Position numbers and translations under genes: made by a program. From an uncultured Clostridia bacterium (GTDB taxonomy: Bacteria > Bacillota > Clostridia > Christensenellales > UBA1242): DNA of 64,000 bases. Under the pieces are notes generated by a model. The model did not search any database, was not told the origin of the DNA, and saw nothing but the letters and a program-made list of their open reading frames with translations. Of the stretch, positions 27,000-34,211 are shown piece after piece. The stretch is taken from contig CANQDK010000001.1 in the NCBI GenBank assembly GCA_947591785.1, forward strand, positions 62,001 through 126,000. The letters run 5' to 3'. Every line of letters starts with the position of its first letter. The first letter of the stretch is position 1.

Positions 27000-28973
27000 G
27001 TGAAAAGAAAAATTGTGGCCGTTTTATTGATGTTTGTTATGTGTCTGTCAGTTTTGTCTGGCTGTTCTTTATTTGAACTTGATGAAAAAAGTTATTATAA
27101 CTCCATTGTCTGCACAATAACTTTTGAAGATGATGAAGTTGTTAATATCGACAAAAGAGAACTTTTGCTTGCTTGGTCAAGTTATGGGTATAACTATGAA
27201 CAAAATTATGGTTATTCAAAAGAACAAGCTGTCAAAGAAACTTTGGACTCAATCATTGATCAAAAAGTGACAAGAAAAGCGGTTGAAAATTATTACAAAG
27301 AAAACGAAGAAGATGTTTTGAATGACAACGAAAAAACATATCTGTGGGATTACACTTATGAATCTCTCTATGGAAATTTGGAATCATATTTTGCAGAAAT
27401 AGTCGATGTTCCAAGTGGTGAAGATGATTCAGAAACAAAATCAAAAATTTTCACAGAAAATAAGCCTGAAATTGAACTTACAACTGTTAAAGTGCTTGAT
27501 AAAGAGGGAAATGAAACACAGAAATTGGCATTGAAAAAAACTTCTTCACCATCAACAATTCGTGAAACCTATGAAGCCAGATATGAAGAAATTGATGGGA
27601 AAGATGAGGTTTATGACATTGAATTTAAAAATGCAGAAGGCGAAAAACCTTTCAAAGACAAATTGTATGAAAAAATCATGTCCATGACAAAGGGAGAAAG
27701 TAAGAGTGCAAAGAATTGGCGTGGTGCTTTCAGTAAATATATCAGTGCAATAAAATCAAATTATAAATATTTGAATTACAAAACTGAGAAAGAATGGTTT
27801 ATGTTTGAAATTGATCGTGTTTATGACATTTTGAAAGGAAATTACCTCGTTGAGCAATACACAAAAATCTTCAATGTTCAAGAGCAAAATGGTTCGACAA
27901 TTTCAGGTGTTTCAGTTGATAATATTCTTAGAAGATATTCTGCAAAAGTTCAACAGGATTATCAAACATACCACAACAACAAAGATGCTTTTGAAACAGC
28001 AATAATAGATGGACTTTCAAATATGGAATACATTTGGCAAGGGGAAGATGCAACAAATTTCTTCCAAGTTGCCTATATTAAGCTTGAATTTGATGCAACT
28101 CAAAAAGCCGATTATGCAACTTACACAGAGGATAATGCATATCTTGAAGATCCAGAACTTAAGAAAGCACTTATTGATTCATTATACAACACTGTCACAG
28201 TCACAGTGAAAGATGAATATGGTGATCCAGTTAAAGTTAAAAACAGTAAGGGTGAAGAAGTTGATAAAACTGTTGATTCTGCCACATTATTGAGCCTTAT
28301 AAATGCTACTGCTGTTGGAAAAATGGAATACGAATCAAAAATCACCGCAAATGATGTAAGCGAAGAAATTAAAGCAAAACTTGACTCTGAAAAAGGTGAT
28401 GGCAAAACTACTGAGCAAGCAATTGCAGAATATGTTACAAAGTTCAACGAAGATGTTGATAAGATAAACAAAAACATTGCAGAAAGAAAAGCTGATGCAT
28501 TTAGGCCTTTCCTATATCAATATAATGATGACACAACACAAAGGAACACTGAAACAAACCTTGTTTTTGGTGTTAAAGCAAATGGAGAAGTTCTTGGAAA
28601 ATCTGATTTAACTGGAATTGAAGGAGTTAATGAAGAAATCAAAAAACTTTATGAAAAGAATGAAATCGGTGCTATTTCTGATTTTGTTCGTGCAAATGAT
28701 GGACTTTATTTGTTCTTCTATTGTGGAGAAGTGAAGAATCCTTTTGAAATCACAGATAATGGTTTTGATATTGCTTCAAGAGAGGATAACATTTATGTTC
28801 TCGCTCACACATATTTAAACATCTTTTCACGAAAAACTCTTTTGGAAAGTTTGTATAACGAAGTTACGACAGACAAATTTACTGTTTTCCAAAATTTGAA
28901 TGTTGCATACCTTAGAAGTCATCTTGCAAGAAAAATTGAAGCATTTGACAACAATTTAAAAGACTTGTATTAA
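27000..28973 (+). CDS. SurA/PrsA-like foldase lipoprotein
   Basis: A 657-residue predicted lipoprotein. I prefer the GTG at 27000, which follows GGAG at 9 bases and gives a standard signal peptide with lipobox LSGC (Cys22). TTG (26976) and ATG (26985) are in-frame alternatives. The region after the signal resembles a SurA N-terminal helical domain (NIDKRELLLAWSSYGYNYEQ, EQAVKETLDSIIDQKV). The C-terminal third (about 510-620) has the cadence of a divergent parvulin peptidyl-prolyl isomerase (NEIGAISDFVRANDGLYLFFYCGE). A PrsA-type gene after mfd is common in Clostridia. The middle carries large charged insertions, making it much longer than PrsA. Catalytic residues were not identified. Confidence 0.65.
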   Translation: MKRKIVAVLLMFVMCLSVLSGCSLFELDEKSYYNSIVCTITFEDDEVVNIDKRELLLAWSSYGYNYEQNYGYSKEQAVKETLDSIIDQKVTRKAVENYYKENEEDVLNDNEKTYLWDYTYESLYGNLESYFAEIVDVPSGEDDSETKSKIFTENKPEIELTTVKVLDKEGNETQKLALKKTSSPSTIRETYEARYEEIDGKDEVYDIEFKNAEGEKPFKDKLYEKIMSMTKGESKSAKNWRGAFSKYISAIKSNYKYLNYKTEKEWFMFEIDRVYDILKGNYLVEQYTKIFNVQEQNGSTISGVSVDNILRRYSAKVQQDYQTYHNNKDAFETAIIDGLSNMEYIWQGEDATNFFQVAYIKLEFDATQKADYATYTEDNAYLEDPELKKALIDSLYNTVTVTVKDEYGDPVKVKNSKGEEVDKTVDSATLLSLINATAVGKMEYESKITANDVSEEIKAKLDSEKGDGKTTEQAIAEYVTKFNEDVDKINKNIAERKADAFRPFLYQYNDDTTQRNTETNLVFGVKANGEVLGKSDLTGIEGVNEEIKKLYEKNEIGAISDFVRANDGLYLFFYCGEVKNPFEITDNGFDIASREDNIYVLAHTYLNIFSRKTLLESLYNEVTTDKFTVFQNLNVAYLRSHLARKIEAFDNNLKDLY

Positions 28974-28995
28974 TATCTAAAATATGCTTAAAATA

Positions 28996-29027
28996 AAAAC
29001 TCTTGATTGTTTGACAAGAGTTTTTTT
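28996..29027 (+). terminator. Terminator of the SurA/PrsA-like gene
   Basis: A 10-bp stem (AAAACTCTTG / CAAGAGTTTT) with a 9-base loop is followed by seven T residues. The loop and right arm also contain the -35 element of the next gene. Confidence 0.85.
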
Positions 29028-29039
29028 ATATGTTAAAAT
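29011..29039 (+). promoter_or_regulatory. Promoter of the YbhN-like gene, nested in a terminator
   Basis: TTGACA (29011-29016), 17 bases and TAAAAT (29034-29039) with an extended TG element. The -35 lies inside the preceding terminator hairpin. The ATG at 29047 follows 7 bases after the -10 box. Confidence 0.7.
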
Positions 29040-29046
29040 ATGAATC

Positions 29047-30408
29047 ATGAAAGAAAAAGAGAAGAAAGAAATTGAACAGAATATTTCGGTTGAGCCTGAA
29101 GTTGGAAAACCTTCTTTTTTCTCTCGTATAAAAAAGAGATATGAAAGCCGTCAAGAAAAACGTTTAAAAAAATTTAAACCAGAACAACTCTCCGATGAAG
29201 AGAACAAAAAAGTCGAAGAAAAGATTGAAGAAGCCACAAAAGAAACTTCAAAACCTGCTGGAAAAAACAAAAAAATTAGAAGTATTGTGTTTTTCATATT
29301 TAACATCATACTTGTTGCAGGAATTTTGATTTGGAACTTTCTCGACAATGGAGATGTTCCACCACTATCTTTTCTGGAATTAAGACTTGAATACCTTGTT
29401 TACACTCTCTTGCTTTTGGCTGGAGTTGTGCTTGCCGATGTTATGTCTGTGCATCGTATGATATACAGAAAAACAATGCGTTCGCGTTGGCATTTGTCCT
29501 ACAAATCTTCTGCCGTTTTAAGATATTACGATGCAATCACACCTCTTGCTTCTGGTGGGCAAGCATTCATGGTGACATACCTTACAAGCAGAGATGTGCC
29601 TGGCTCAACAGCATTATCAATTCCTATTTCCAAGTTGTTGTTTCAAAATATAGCTTGGATAATCGTCACTTTTGTGTGCTTAGTTTTATCATTTTCAAGT
29701 GGTATGAACACTCTTGTTTCTGCATCAAGTATAATAGGTTTTATTCTTGCGATTTTGATGGTTGTTTTCATTCTGGTTATGTCTTTATCGAAAAAGTTTG
29801 GGCTAAAACTTGTCACTTGGGGATTGAAACTTCTTGTAAAACTTCACATTCTTAAAAATTACGACAAAATGTATGCAAAAGTTGTTGGTTTTGTTGAAGA
29901 TTATCAAAGCATTATGAAAGAGTATAGTCATGCGAAATTTGATGTGCTATATCAACTTATTTTGCATGGACTTAGGAATGTTTGTATTTTTTCAATGCCA
30001 TTTTTAATATATCAAATGTTTCCAGTGCAAAGTGCAGTTGGAATTCCAATTGGAACATACGGAAAATTCTTTATTTTCACTGCAATGATTGATTTGGCGT
30101 CAAGCTTCATACCTTTGCCAGGTGGAACAGGTATGAATGAAATCACTTTCACGGCTTTGTTTAGGACTTATCTTGGACAAAATACTTTTTGGGCTCTTCT
30201 CATTTGGCGTTTCTGCTCATACTATTTCTATCTTTTGCAAGGGATTGGTTTATTATCCTATGACACGCTTTATGGCAATAGAAAATACCGTTGGGTTAAG
30301 ACAAAACGTGCTTTACAGCAAGAAAGCAGAGATTTTAGACAGGAACAAATTGAAATTTTCAGGCGAGAAAGAAATAAAAGAAGAAAAAAACAAGCAAAAG
30401 CAGGTTAA
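29047..30408 (+). CDS. YbhN/MprF-type flippase-like membrane protein (UPF0104)
   Basis: A 453-residue protein. The first 75 residues are a charged cytoplasmic extension rich in Lys and Glu. About eight transmembrane helices follow in the lysylphosphatidylglycerol-synthase TM region fold. Signature segments are SYKSSAVLRYYDAITPLASGGQAFMVTYL and IPLPGGTGMNEITFTALF. Relatives flip phospholipids (the MprF flippase half) or other lipids. No aminoacyl-transferase domain is attached. The C-terminus is basic (RRERNKRRKKQAKAG). A terminator begins at the stop codon. No Shine-Dalgarno sequence is seen; the mRNA is probably leaderless. Confidence 0.88.
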   Translation: MKEKEKKEIEQNISVEPEVGKPSFFSRIKKRYESRQEKRLKKFKPEQLSDEENKKVEEKIEEATKETSKPAGKNKKIRSIVFFIFNIILVAGILIWNFLDNGDVPPLSFLELRLEYLVYTLLLLAGVVLADVMSVHRMIYRKTMRSRWHLSYKSSAVLRYYDAITPLASGGQAFMVTYLTSRDVPGSTALSIPISKLLFQNIAWIIVTFVCLVLSFSSGMNTLVSASSIIGFILAILMVVFILVMSLSKKFGLKLVTWGLKLLVKLHILKNYDKMYAKVVGFVEDYQSIMKEYSHAKFDVLYQLILHGLRNVCIFSMPFLIYQMFPVQSAVGIPIGTYGKFFIFTAMIDLASSFIPLPGGTGMNEITFTALFRTYLGQNTFWALLIWRFCSYYFYLLQGIGLLSYDTLYGNRKYRWVKTKRALQQESRDFRQEQIEIFRRERNKRRKKQAKAG

Positions 30409-30438
30409 ATTTGTAAAAATATTTAACCTCTTTTTTTT
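30402..30438 (+). terminator. Terminator of the YbhN-like gene
   Basis: A perfect 9-bp stem (AGGTTAAAT / ATTTAACCT), a 10-base loop and eight T residues. The left arm includes the stop codon. Confidence 0.85.
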
Positions 30439-30475
30439 ATTGAATAATATTATTTTTTTAACAAAACCTATTTTT

Positions 30476-31009
30476 ATGAATAAAAAAGATGTTGCATGGA
30501 CTGTTTGTTGTGTGTTTCTTGTTATCGCACTTTTACTTTCAATTGTGCTTGGGGTTATGGGGTTTTATTCCGCAGTCACTTATTTGAGTCTTGATTCTGA
30601 CTTGATTGTCGGAGATTTTGTCAATATTCCAATTTTGCCAAATCAAACAAATGTTGTTTCAATGACATTTGATAGTTCGTTTTTGCCAAATGAAAATATC
30701 CCTCAAACAATACAAATTAGTGGGCAAAATCTTAACAGCGATGTTAAAGTCAGGGTTAAAGCACAGGTTTTTGGTTTAGAAGATGGAACGTTTGATTTTA
30801 TTACAACTGAACATTTTGTTTTAGATGACGATGGATATTATTATTATGATGATACTTTAAAGGGTGGGAATAAAATTACATTTTGTAACTATGTTGTAAC
30901 TCCAAAAGAGAATCCTCATAAAAGTGGAGAGAAATATATACTTTCAATTATTGTTGAGAATTTGGAATCTAAATTTAATGTCAAAGAAATTTGGAATAAT
31001 GTTCAGTAA
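30476..31009 (+). CDS. Small membrane-anchored exported protein, unknown
   Basis: A 177-residue protein starting at the ATG at 30476, after the preceding gene's terminator. An open frame runs back to 30137 inside the YbhN-like gene but is not real there. It has a transmembrane segment at about residues 8-32 and an extracytoplasmic domain, probably beta-rich (TNVVSMTFDSSFLPNENIPQ, YILSIIVENLES). I recognise no family. A run of DDDGYYYYDD is notable. No Shine-Dalgarno sequence or clear terminator was found. Confidence 0.65.
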   Translation: MNKKDVAWTVCCVFLVIALLLSIVLGVMGFYSAVTYLSLDSDLIVGDFVNIPILPNQTNVVSMTFDSSFLPNENIPQTIQISGQNLNSDVKVRVKAQVFGLEDGTFDFITTEHFVLDDDGYYYYDDTLKGGNKITFCNYVVTPKENPHKSGEKYILSIIVENLESKFNVKEIWNNVQ

Positions 31010-31022
31010 TATTCAAAAATTA

Positions 31023-31052
31023 TTGGACATTTTTATTTTTTTGGTATACAAT
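31023..31052 (+). promoter_or_regulatory. Promoter of the Thr-rich tail-anchored protein gene
   Basis: TTGGAC (31023-31028), 18 bases and TACAAT (31047-31052), followed by GGGGAG and the ATG at 31076. Confidence 0.45.
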
Positions 31053-31075
31053 ATTATTATAAAAAAGGGGAGAAA

Positions 31076-31504
31076 ATGGAAGAAAAAAAAGTATACATAC
31101 CAACTCCACCAAAGGAGTTGCAAAATAATAAAAACAAAGTTGTCACAACAAAAACCGTGACAACCGTCACAACAACTCGTCCAGTTGGAGTGGCAACTGG
31201 GGCATCAGGAGCGACTTCTCGTCAAAATCCTCAACCTCAACAAAAACCTTTGTCAAACACATATCAAAGGCCAATTCAAACCACCACAACGACGACAGTC
31301 ACAACAACTCGTCCTGCAAACAGTCCTGTTCGAGTTCCAACTCAATCTGCAACGATGCAGACAAAAGATAGTGCAGAGGAAGAAGAACTTAGACGCAAGA
31401 GAAAAGAAAAGCGTAGAAAAATAAATATCATAGTTAACTGGGTTGGCTTTGTTATTGCATTAGGCTGCATGGCTGCTTTGCTATACTTGTTCTTTACACT
31501 CTGA
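31076..31504 (+). CDS. Thr/Pro-rich protein with C-terminal membrane anchor
   Basis: A 142-residue protein of unknown function. The N-terminal 95 residues are disordered and rich in Thr, Gln and Pro, with a repeated TTVTTTRP element (twice). A highly basic segment (EEEELRRKRKEKRRK) is followed by one hydrophobic helix (about 118-140) at the extreme C-terminus. This suggests a tail-anchored inner-membrane protein with its N-terminal part in the cytoplasm. GGGGAG lies 5 bases before the ATG. A hairpin about 100 bases downstream (31607-31637) is the likely terminator. Confidence 0.75.
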   Translation: MEEKKVYIPTPPKELQNNKNKVVTTKTVTTVTTTRPVGVATGASGATSRQNPQPQQKPLSNTYQRPIQTTTTTTVTTTRPANSPVRVPTQSATMQTKDSAEEEELRRKRKEKRRKINIIVNWVGFVIALGCMAALLYLFFTL

Positions 31505-31606
31505 TTTGTTTTAATCTTTTAATGTGTTGTAAAACATAAAATTAAATTGAATTAATAAAAAAGATGAATTTTGTGTAAAATCACATTAATTGTTTCTTTT
31601 TTTTGC

Positions 31607-31637
31607 AAAAAACACCAAAAAAATGGTGTTTTTTTTG
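31607..31637 (+). terminator. Terminator hairpin before the ywmB-like gene
   Basis: AAAACACCA (31609-31617) and TGGTGTTTT (31624-31632) form a 9-bp stem with an A6 loop, then a run of T. It lies inside an in-frame upstream extension of the next gene, which argues that the real start of that gene is downstream. Confidence 0.8.
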
Positions 31638-31661
31638 TTGGTTACTGGAAATAAACAAAAT

Positions 31662-32123
31662 ATGAAAAGAGTGATTGTGTTTGTGTTTTTGATTTTATGT
31701 CTTGTGATGACAAATTTGGGTAAATTGCAAAGGAATCCCTTGTTTGCAATAGATGGAGTGGAGAAAGTATGCTTTATTTCAGGAGATAGTTTTGATGCTT
31801 ATGGAGTTGAAACTGTGAAATGTGGAGAATTGGCATTTAATTTTTGTTCGGTTGAAACTGCGAGAAAAAATTTAAGAAATTTCAATAAAAACTTATTAGG
31901 AATTCAATTTTATTTTTCAAATGTTCAAAAAGATGATATATTAAAGTCTTTAAAATCTGAGATTGTCTGCGAAGAAGCAATTAATAAACTTAAGGTTTTG
32001 AATTGTTATACCCCATATTATCAAGATTGCATTTATATAAATGGTAAAAAAGTTAATATGCAAATTGCATTGTCGGAAGAAAATATTGTGGCAGGTTTTC
32101 CAGTTCTACTGACAGGTTATTAA
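31662..32123 (+). CDS. YwmB-like exported protein
   Basis: A 153-residue protein starting at the ATG at 31662, giving MKRVIVFVFLILCLVMTNLG as signal peptide or anchor. The frame continues upstream to 31590 but that part is encoded by a terminator hairpin. The C-terminal text LNCYTPYYQDCIYINGKK, then NMQIALSEENIVAGFPVLLTGY, follows the pattern of YwmB family proteins, in which an N-x-QIAL strand leads to a G-x-P-ii..Y end. In Bacillota ywmB precedes murA, spoIID, spoIIQ and spoIIID; spoIIQ-like and spoIIID genes lie just downstream here. The identification is by memory of the family pattern plus synteny and is moderate. Confidence 0.45.
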   Translation: MKRVIVFVFLILCLVMTNLGKLQRNPLFAIDGVEKVCFISGDSFDAYGVETVKCGELAFNFCSVETARKNLRNFNKNLLGIQFYFSNVQKDDILKSLKSEIVCEEAINKLKVLNCYTPYYQDCIYINGKKVNMQIALSEENIVAGFPVLLTGY

Positions 32124-32520
32124 TTTAAATCAAGAGGAATCTTGGTTTTTATTTTTAAGATTATTTAATTAAAAAAATAAAAATAGAAATAAAAAATAAA
32201 GATAGAAATAAAAAATAAAGATAGAAATAAAAAATAAAGATAAAAATTAAAACAAAATAAATATAAAAAACAAAACAATTAAAAACAAAAAAAAACAAAT
32301 AAAAAAATAAATATGAATATTCGGAATTAAATTAAAATATAAAAAATGGAAAATATTAAGAAAATAAAAATTGTTTAAAAAATATTAAAAATAAGAAAAA
32401 ATAATAAAAAATATTTAAAAATATAAACAAAAAAGTAATTTTTTATAAAAAAAATAAAAATTTTACTAAATTTATTGATTTAGAAAAATAAAAAAATATA
32501 TAAAAATTTAAGAATTTATT
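32124..32520. other. AT-only intergenic region with tandem repeat
   Basis: About 400 bases with hardly any G or C between the ywmB-like gene and spoIIQ-like gene. It contains a short 19-bp tandem repeat (listed separately). I see no ORF, and no convincing promoter apart from the possible one at its right end. Confidence 0.65.
32183..32239 (+). repeat. Three 19-bp tandem repeats
   Basis: The unit ATAGAAATAAAAAATAAAG is repeated at 32183-32201, 32202-32220 and 32221-32239, with a degenerate partial fourth copy. Replication slippage in AT-rich DNA is the likely origin. Confidence 0.85.
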
Positions 32521-32548
32521 GTTTAAAAAAAAATCGTTTGGCAATTAT
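32521..32548 (+). promoter_or_regulatory. Possible forespore (sigma-F/G-like) promoter of the spoIIQ-like gene
   Basis: GTTTA (32521-32525) fits the GYWTA -35 and GGCAATTAT (32540-32548) partly fits the GGNNANANT -10, with a 14-base spacer (15 is usual). The leader would be only about 12 bases. Suggested because spoIIQ is sigma-F-dependent in B. subtilis. Confidence 0.25.
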
Positions 32549-32566
32549 TGAATTGTGGAGGTTTTT

Positions 32567-33124
32567 ATGGAAATAAAAAATGAAAACAAATTCAAAGGAT
32601 TATTTAAAAAATTTGGAGCTTTGTCCTTGGCGTGTGTTTTTGCCCTTGCTATCGCCTTGACGATTGCTTTCAGCATTAAAAATCAGCCTGTGTCGGGAAA
32701 TGCAATTAGTTTCTCTTCCCCAATGAATAATGCTGTTGTTGTGAAAGACTATTCTGAAGATAAATTACAACATAATGAAAGTATGAAGTTTTATGCAATA
32801 CATTTGGCTGTTGATCTTGTTGGTGAAGATGATAAAGTTTTTGCCGTTAGTGATGGAATAGTTAAGGAAATTGATAAAGATAACGACTTGGAAGGAACAA
32901 AAATGATTATTGAACATGCAGATGGATTCGTGAGTGTTTATTGTTCATTGGATAATAACTTGTTGGTAAGTGAGGGAGAACAAGTTAAAAAAGGACAAGA
33001 AATTGGAAAGGCGTCAGATTCGTCTATTATGGAAAAACATTCTGGTGGACATTTGCATCTGGAACTATTCAAAGACGGCATTGAAGTTGATCCAAATCTA
33101 TATTTTGATTTCCAAAATAAATAA
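32567..33124 (+). CDS. spoIIQ: SpoIIQ-like M23 (LytM) peptidase-family membrane protein
   Basis: A 185-residue protein with one N-terminal transmembrane helix (about residues 13-37) and an extracytoplasmic LytM domain. The zinc ligand motifs are intact: HLAVD (HxxxD) and HLHLEL (HxH). Other family text is VFAVSDGIVKEI, MIIEHADGFVSVYCSL and EGEQVKKGQEIGKA. In sporulating bacteria SpoIIQ, made in the forespore, pairs with SpoIIIAH across the septum. The gene's place two genes before spoIIID supports this over a general cell-wall hydrolase. Clostridial SpoIIQ retains the zinc site, unlike that of Bacillus. The ATG at 32567 follows GGAGG; an in-frame GTG at 32555 is not needed. Confidence 0.75.
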   Translation: MEIKNENKFKGLFKKFGALSLACVFALAIALTIAFSIKNQPVSGNAISFSSPMNNAVVVKDYSEDKLQHNESMKFYAIHLAVDLVGEDDKVFAVSDGIVKEIDKDNDLEGTKMIIEHADGFVSVYCSLDNNLLVSEGEQVKKGQEIGKASDSSIMEKHSGGHLHLELFKDGIEVDPNLYFDFQNK

Positions 33125-33138
33125 ATTATGAAAATCAC

Positions 33139-33167
33139 TTGCTTTTAACAAAAATTTATGATATTAT
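33139..33167 (+). promoter_or_regulatory. Promoter of acpP
   Basis: TTGCTT (33139-33144), 17 bases and TATTAT (33162-33167) with an extended TG. A GGAGG site and the ATG at 33189 follow. Confidence 0.6.
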
Positions 33168-33188
33168 ACAAACATGGAGGTTTGTGAA

Positions 33189-33422
33189 ATGGTTTTTGAA
33201 AAAGTGAGAGATTTGGTTGCAGAACAACTTGGAATTTCCAAAGAGAGCATAACCAAAGAATCCAACATCATTGAAGACCTTGGGGCAGATTCACTTGATG
33301 TGATTGAAATGTTGATGACTTTGGAAGATGAATACGGTATCACAATTCCAGATGAAAAAATCAACCAAGTAAAAACAATATCTCAGATTGTTGCTTTGAT
33401 TGAAGAATGTTCTAAGAAGTAA
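33189..33422 (+). CDS. acpP: Acyl carrier protein
   Basis: A 77-residue acidic helical protein that carries fatty-acyl chains on a 4'-phosphopantetheine. The attachment serine is Ser35 in LGADSLDVIE. The length and the four-helix outline (VFEKVRDLVAEQLGI; IEMLMTLEDEYGI; QIVALIEEC) fit the family. The ATG at 33189 has GGAGG at 8 bases; the in-frame ATG at 33174 precedes that site. It sits between the two sporulation genes but has its own promoter and terminator. No other fatty-acid gene is nearby. Confidence 0.95.
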   Translation: MVFEKVRDLVAEQLGISKESITKESNIIEDLGADSLDVIEMLMTLEDEYGITIPDEKINQVKTISQIVALIEECSKK

Positions 33423-33448
33423 GCTCGTCATATTCAATAATAAGAGAT

Positions 33449-33476
33449 AAACCTGCATTTTTTTGCAGGTTTTTTT
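33449..33476 (+). terminator. Terminator of acpP
   Basis: A 9-bp stem (AAACCTGCA / TGCAGGTTT) with a T-rich loop and a following T run. Confidence 0.85.
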
Positions 33477-33572
33477 GTGTGTTTTTGTATTTAATTTTGT
33501 TTTTTTTCTTATTTTAATTAAAAATTTTTTTTCAATTTGTGAAATTTACACACTTGAATTCGACAAAAAGTA

Positions 33573-33601
33573 TCATATTTTGACAATATTCCACATAAAT
33601 T
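33573..33601 (+). promoter_or_regulatory. Putative sigma-E promoter of spoIIID
   Basis: TCATATT (33573-33579) matches the sigma-E -35 consensus KMATATT perfectly; after 14 bases CATAAATT (33594-33601) matches 6 of 8 of CATACAMT. The predicted start is near 33608, 25 bases before the ATG. A weaker sigma-A-like TTGACA/TTGTAT pair (33580-33608) overlaps it. Confidence 0.6.
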
Positions 33602-33632
33602 GTTGTATGACAATGATTTAAGTGGAGGTTGA

Positions 33633-33911
33633 ATGAAAGAATATATAAAAGAACGAACTTTGCAGGAAGCCAATTATGTTGCTTCATCAAAGGGAACAAT
33701 CAGACAAACTGCTCGAATATTTAATTTGAGTAAAAGCACCGTTCATAACGATTTGTCAAAGCGTCTTGTGAGAATTGATGAGAGACTTTTTGAGCAGATA
33801 AAGGATATTCTTGATGAAAATTTTTCTGAAAAACATATTCGAGGGGGAGAGATGACTCGACGAAAATACATTGAAAAGAGCGAGCAAAAAAATGTACAAA
33901 AAATAAAATAA
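33633..33911 (+). CDS. spoIIID: Sporulation transcriptional regulator SpoIIID
   Basis: A 92-residue DNA-binding protein. The text YIKERTLQEANYV, KGTIRQTARIFNLSKSTVHNDLSKRL and HIRGGEMTRRKY matches SpoIIID along its full length. It has a helix-turn-helix at about residues 22-45 and the basic C-terminal helix that contacts the minor groove. SpoIIID tunes the mother-cell sigma-E regulon after engulfment and represses or activates many genes. GGAGG lies 4 bases before the ATG, and a sigma-E-like promoter is upstream. It is the best single piece of evidence that this organism belongs to a spore-forming lineage. Confidence 0.95.
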   Translation: MKEYIKERTLQEANYVASSKGTIRQTARIFNLSKSTVHNDLSKRLVRIDERLFEQIKDILDENFSEKHIRGGEMTRRKYIEKSEQKNVQKIK

Positions 33912-33944
33912 AAAAATCAAAAAATTAAAAATAAATAAAAAATA

Positions 33945-34006
33945 TAAAAAAATAGCAAAAAAATGCAAAAAATTGCAAAAAAAATGAATTTTTTGCTATT
34001 TTTTTT
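33945..34006 (+). terminator. Terminator of spoIIID
   Basis: AAAAAATAGCAAAAAA pairs with TTTTTTGCTATTTTTT about 25 bases later, ending in a T run. It lies in the 300-base gap before the giant gene; the rest of that gap is AT-rich sequence plus the giant gene's promoter. Confidence 0.6.
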
Positions 34007-34133
34007 ATATTTTTTCAAAAAGGTTTTTCCTTTATAATTTTACGATTGAATAAATAGTTTTTAAATCTGAAAATTTTTAAATATTTCGCTGATTAATTAT
34101 TTTTTAAAAAATCTTAAAAAATCCTTTCATGAT

Positions 34134-34162
34134 TTGACTATTTTTTTTTATTTTATTATAAT
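34134..34162 (+). promoter_or_regulatory. Strong sigma-A promoter of the giant lipoprotein gene
   Basis: TTGACT (34134-34139), exactly 17 bases and perfect TATAAT (34157-34162). The predicted start is near 34169, giving a leader of about 43 bases with GGAGG. Confidence 0.75.
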
Positions 34163-34211
34163 TTATATATAAAATTTTTGCAGTTTGCAAATATTAAAAT
34201 TGGAGGACATA

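Noticed and set aside
30137..30475. In-frame upstream extension of the small membrane protein
   Set aside because: It runs inside the YbhN-like gene and across its terminator. The ATG at 30476 starts the signal/anchor segment.
31590..31661. Upstream part of the ywmB-like frame
   Set aside because: It is encoded by a terminator hairpin with an A/T tract. The signal peptide begins at 31662.
33580..33608. Sigma-A promoter of spoIIID (TTGACA/TTGTAT)
   Set aside because: The -10 matches only about half the consensus. The overlapping sigma-E-like pair fits better.
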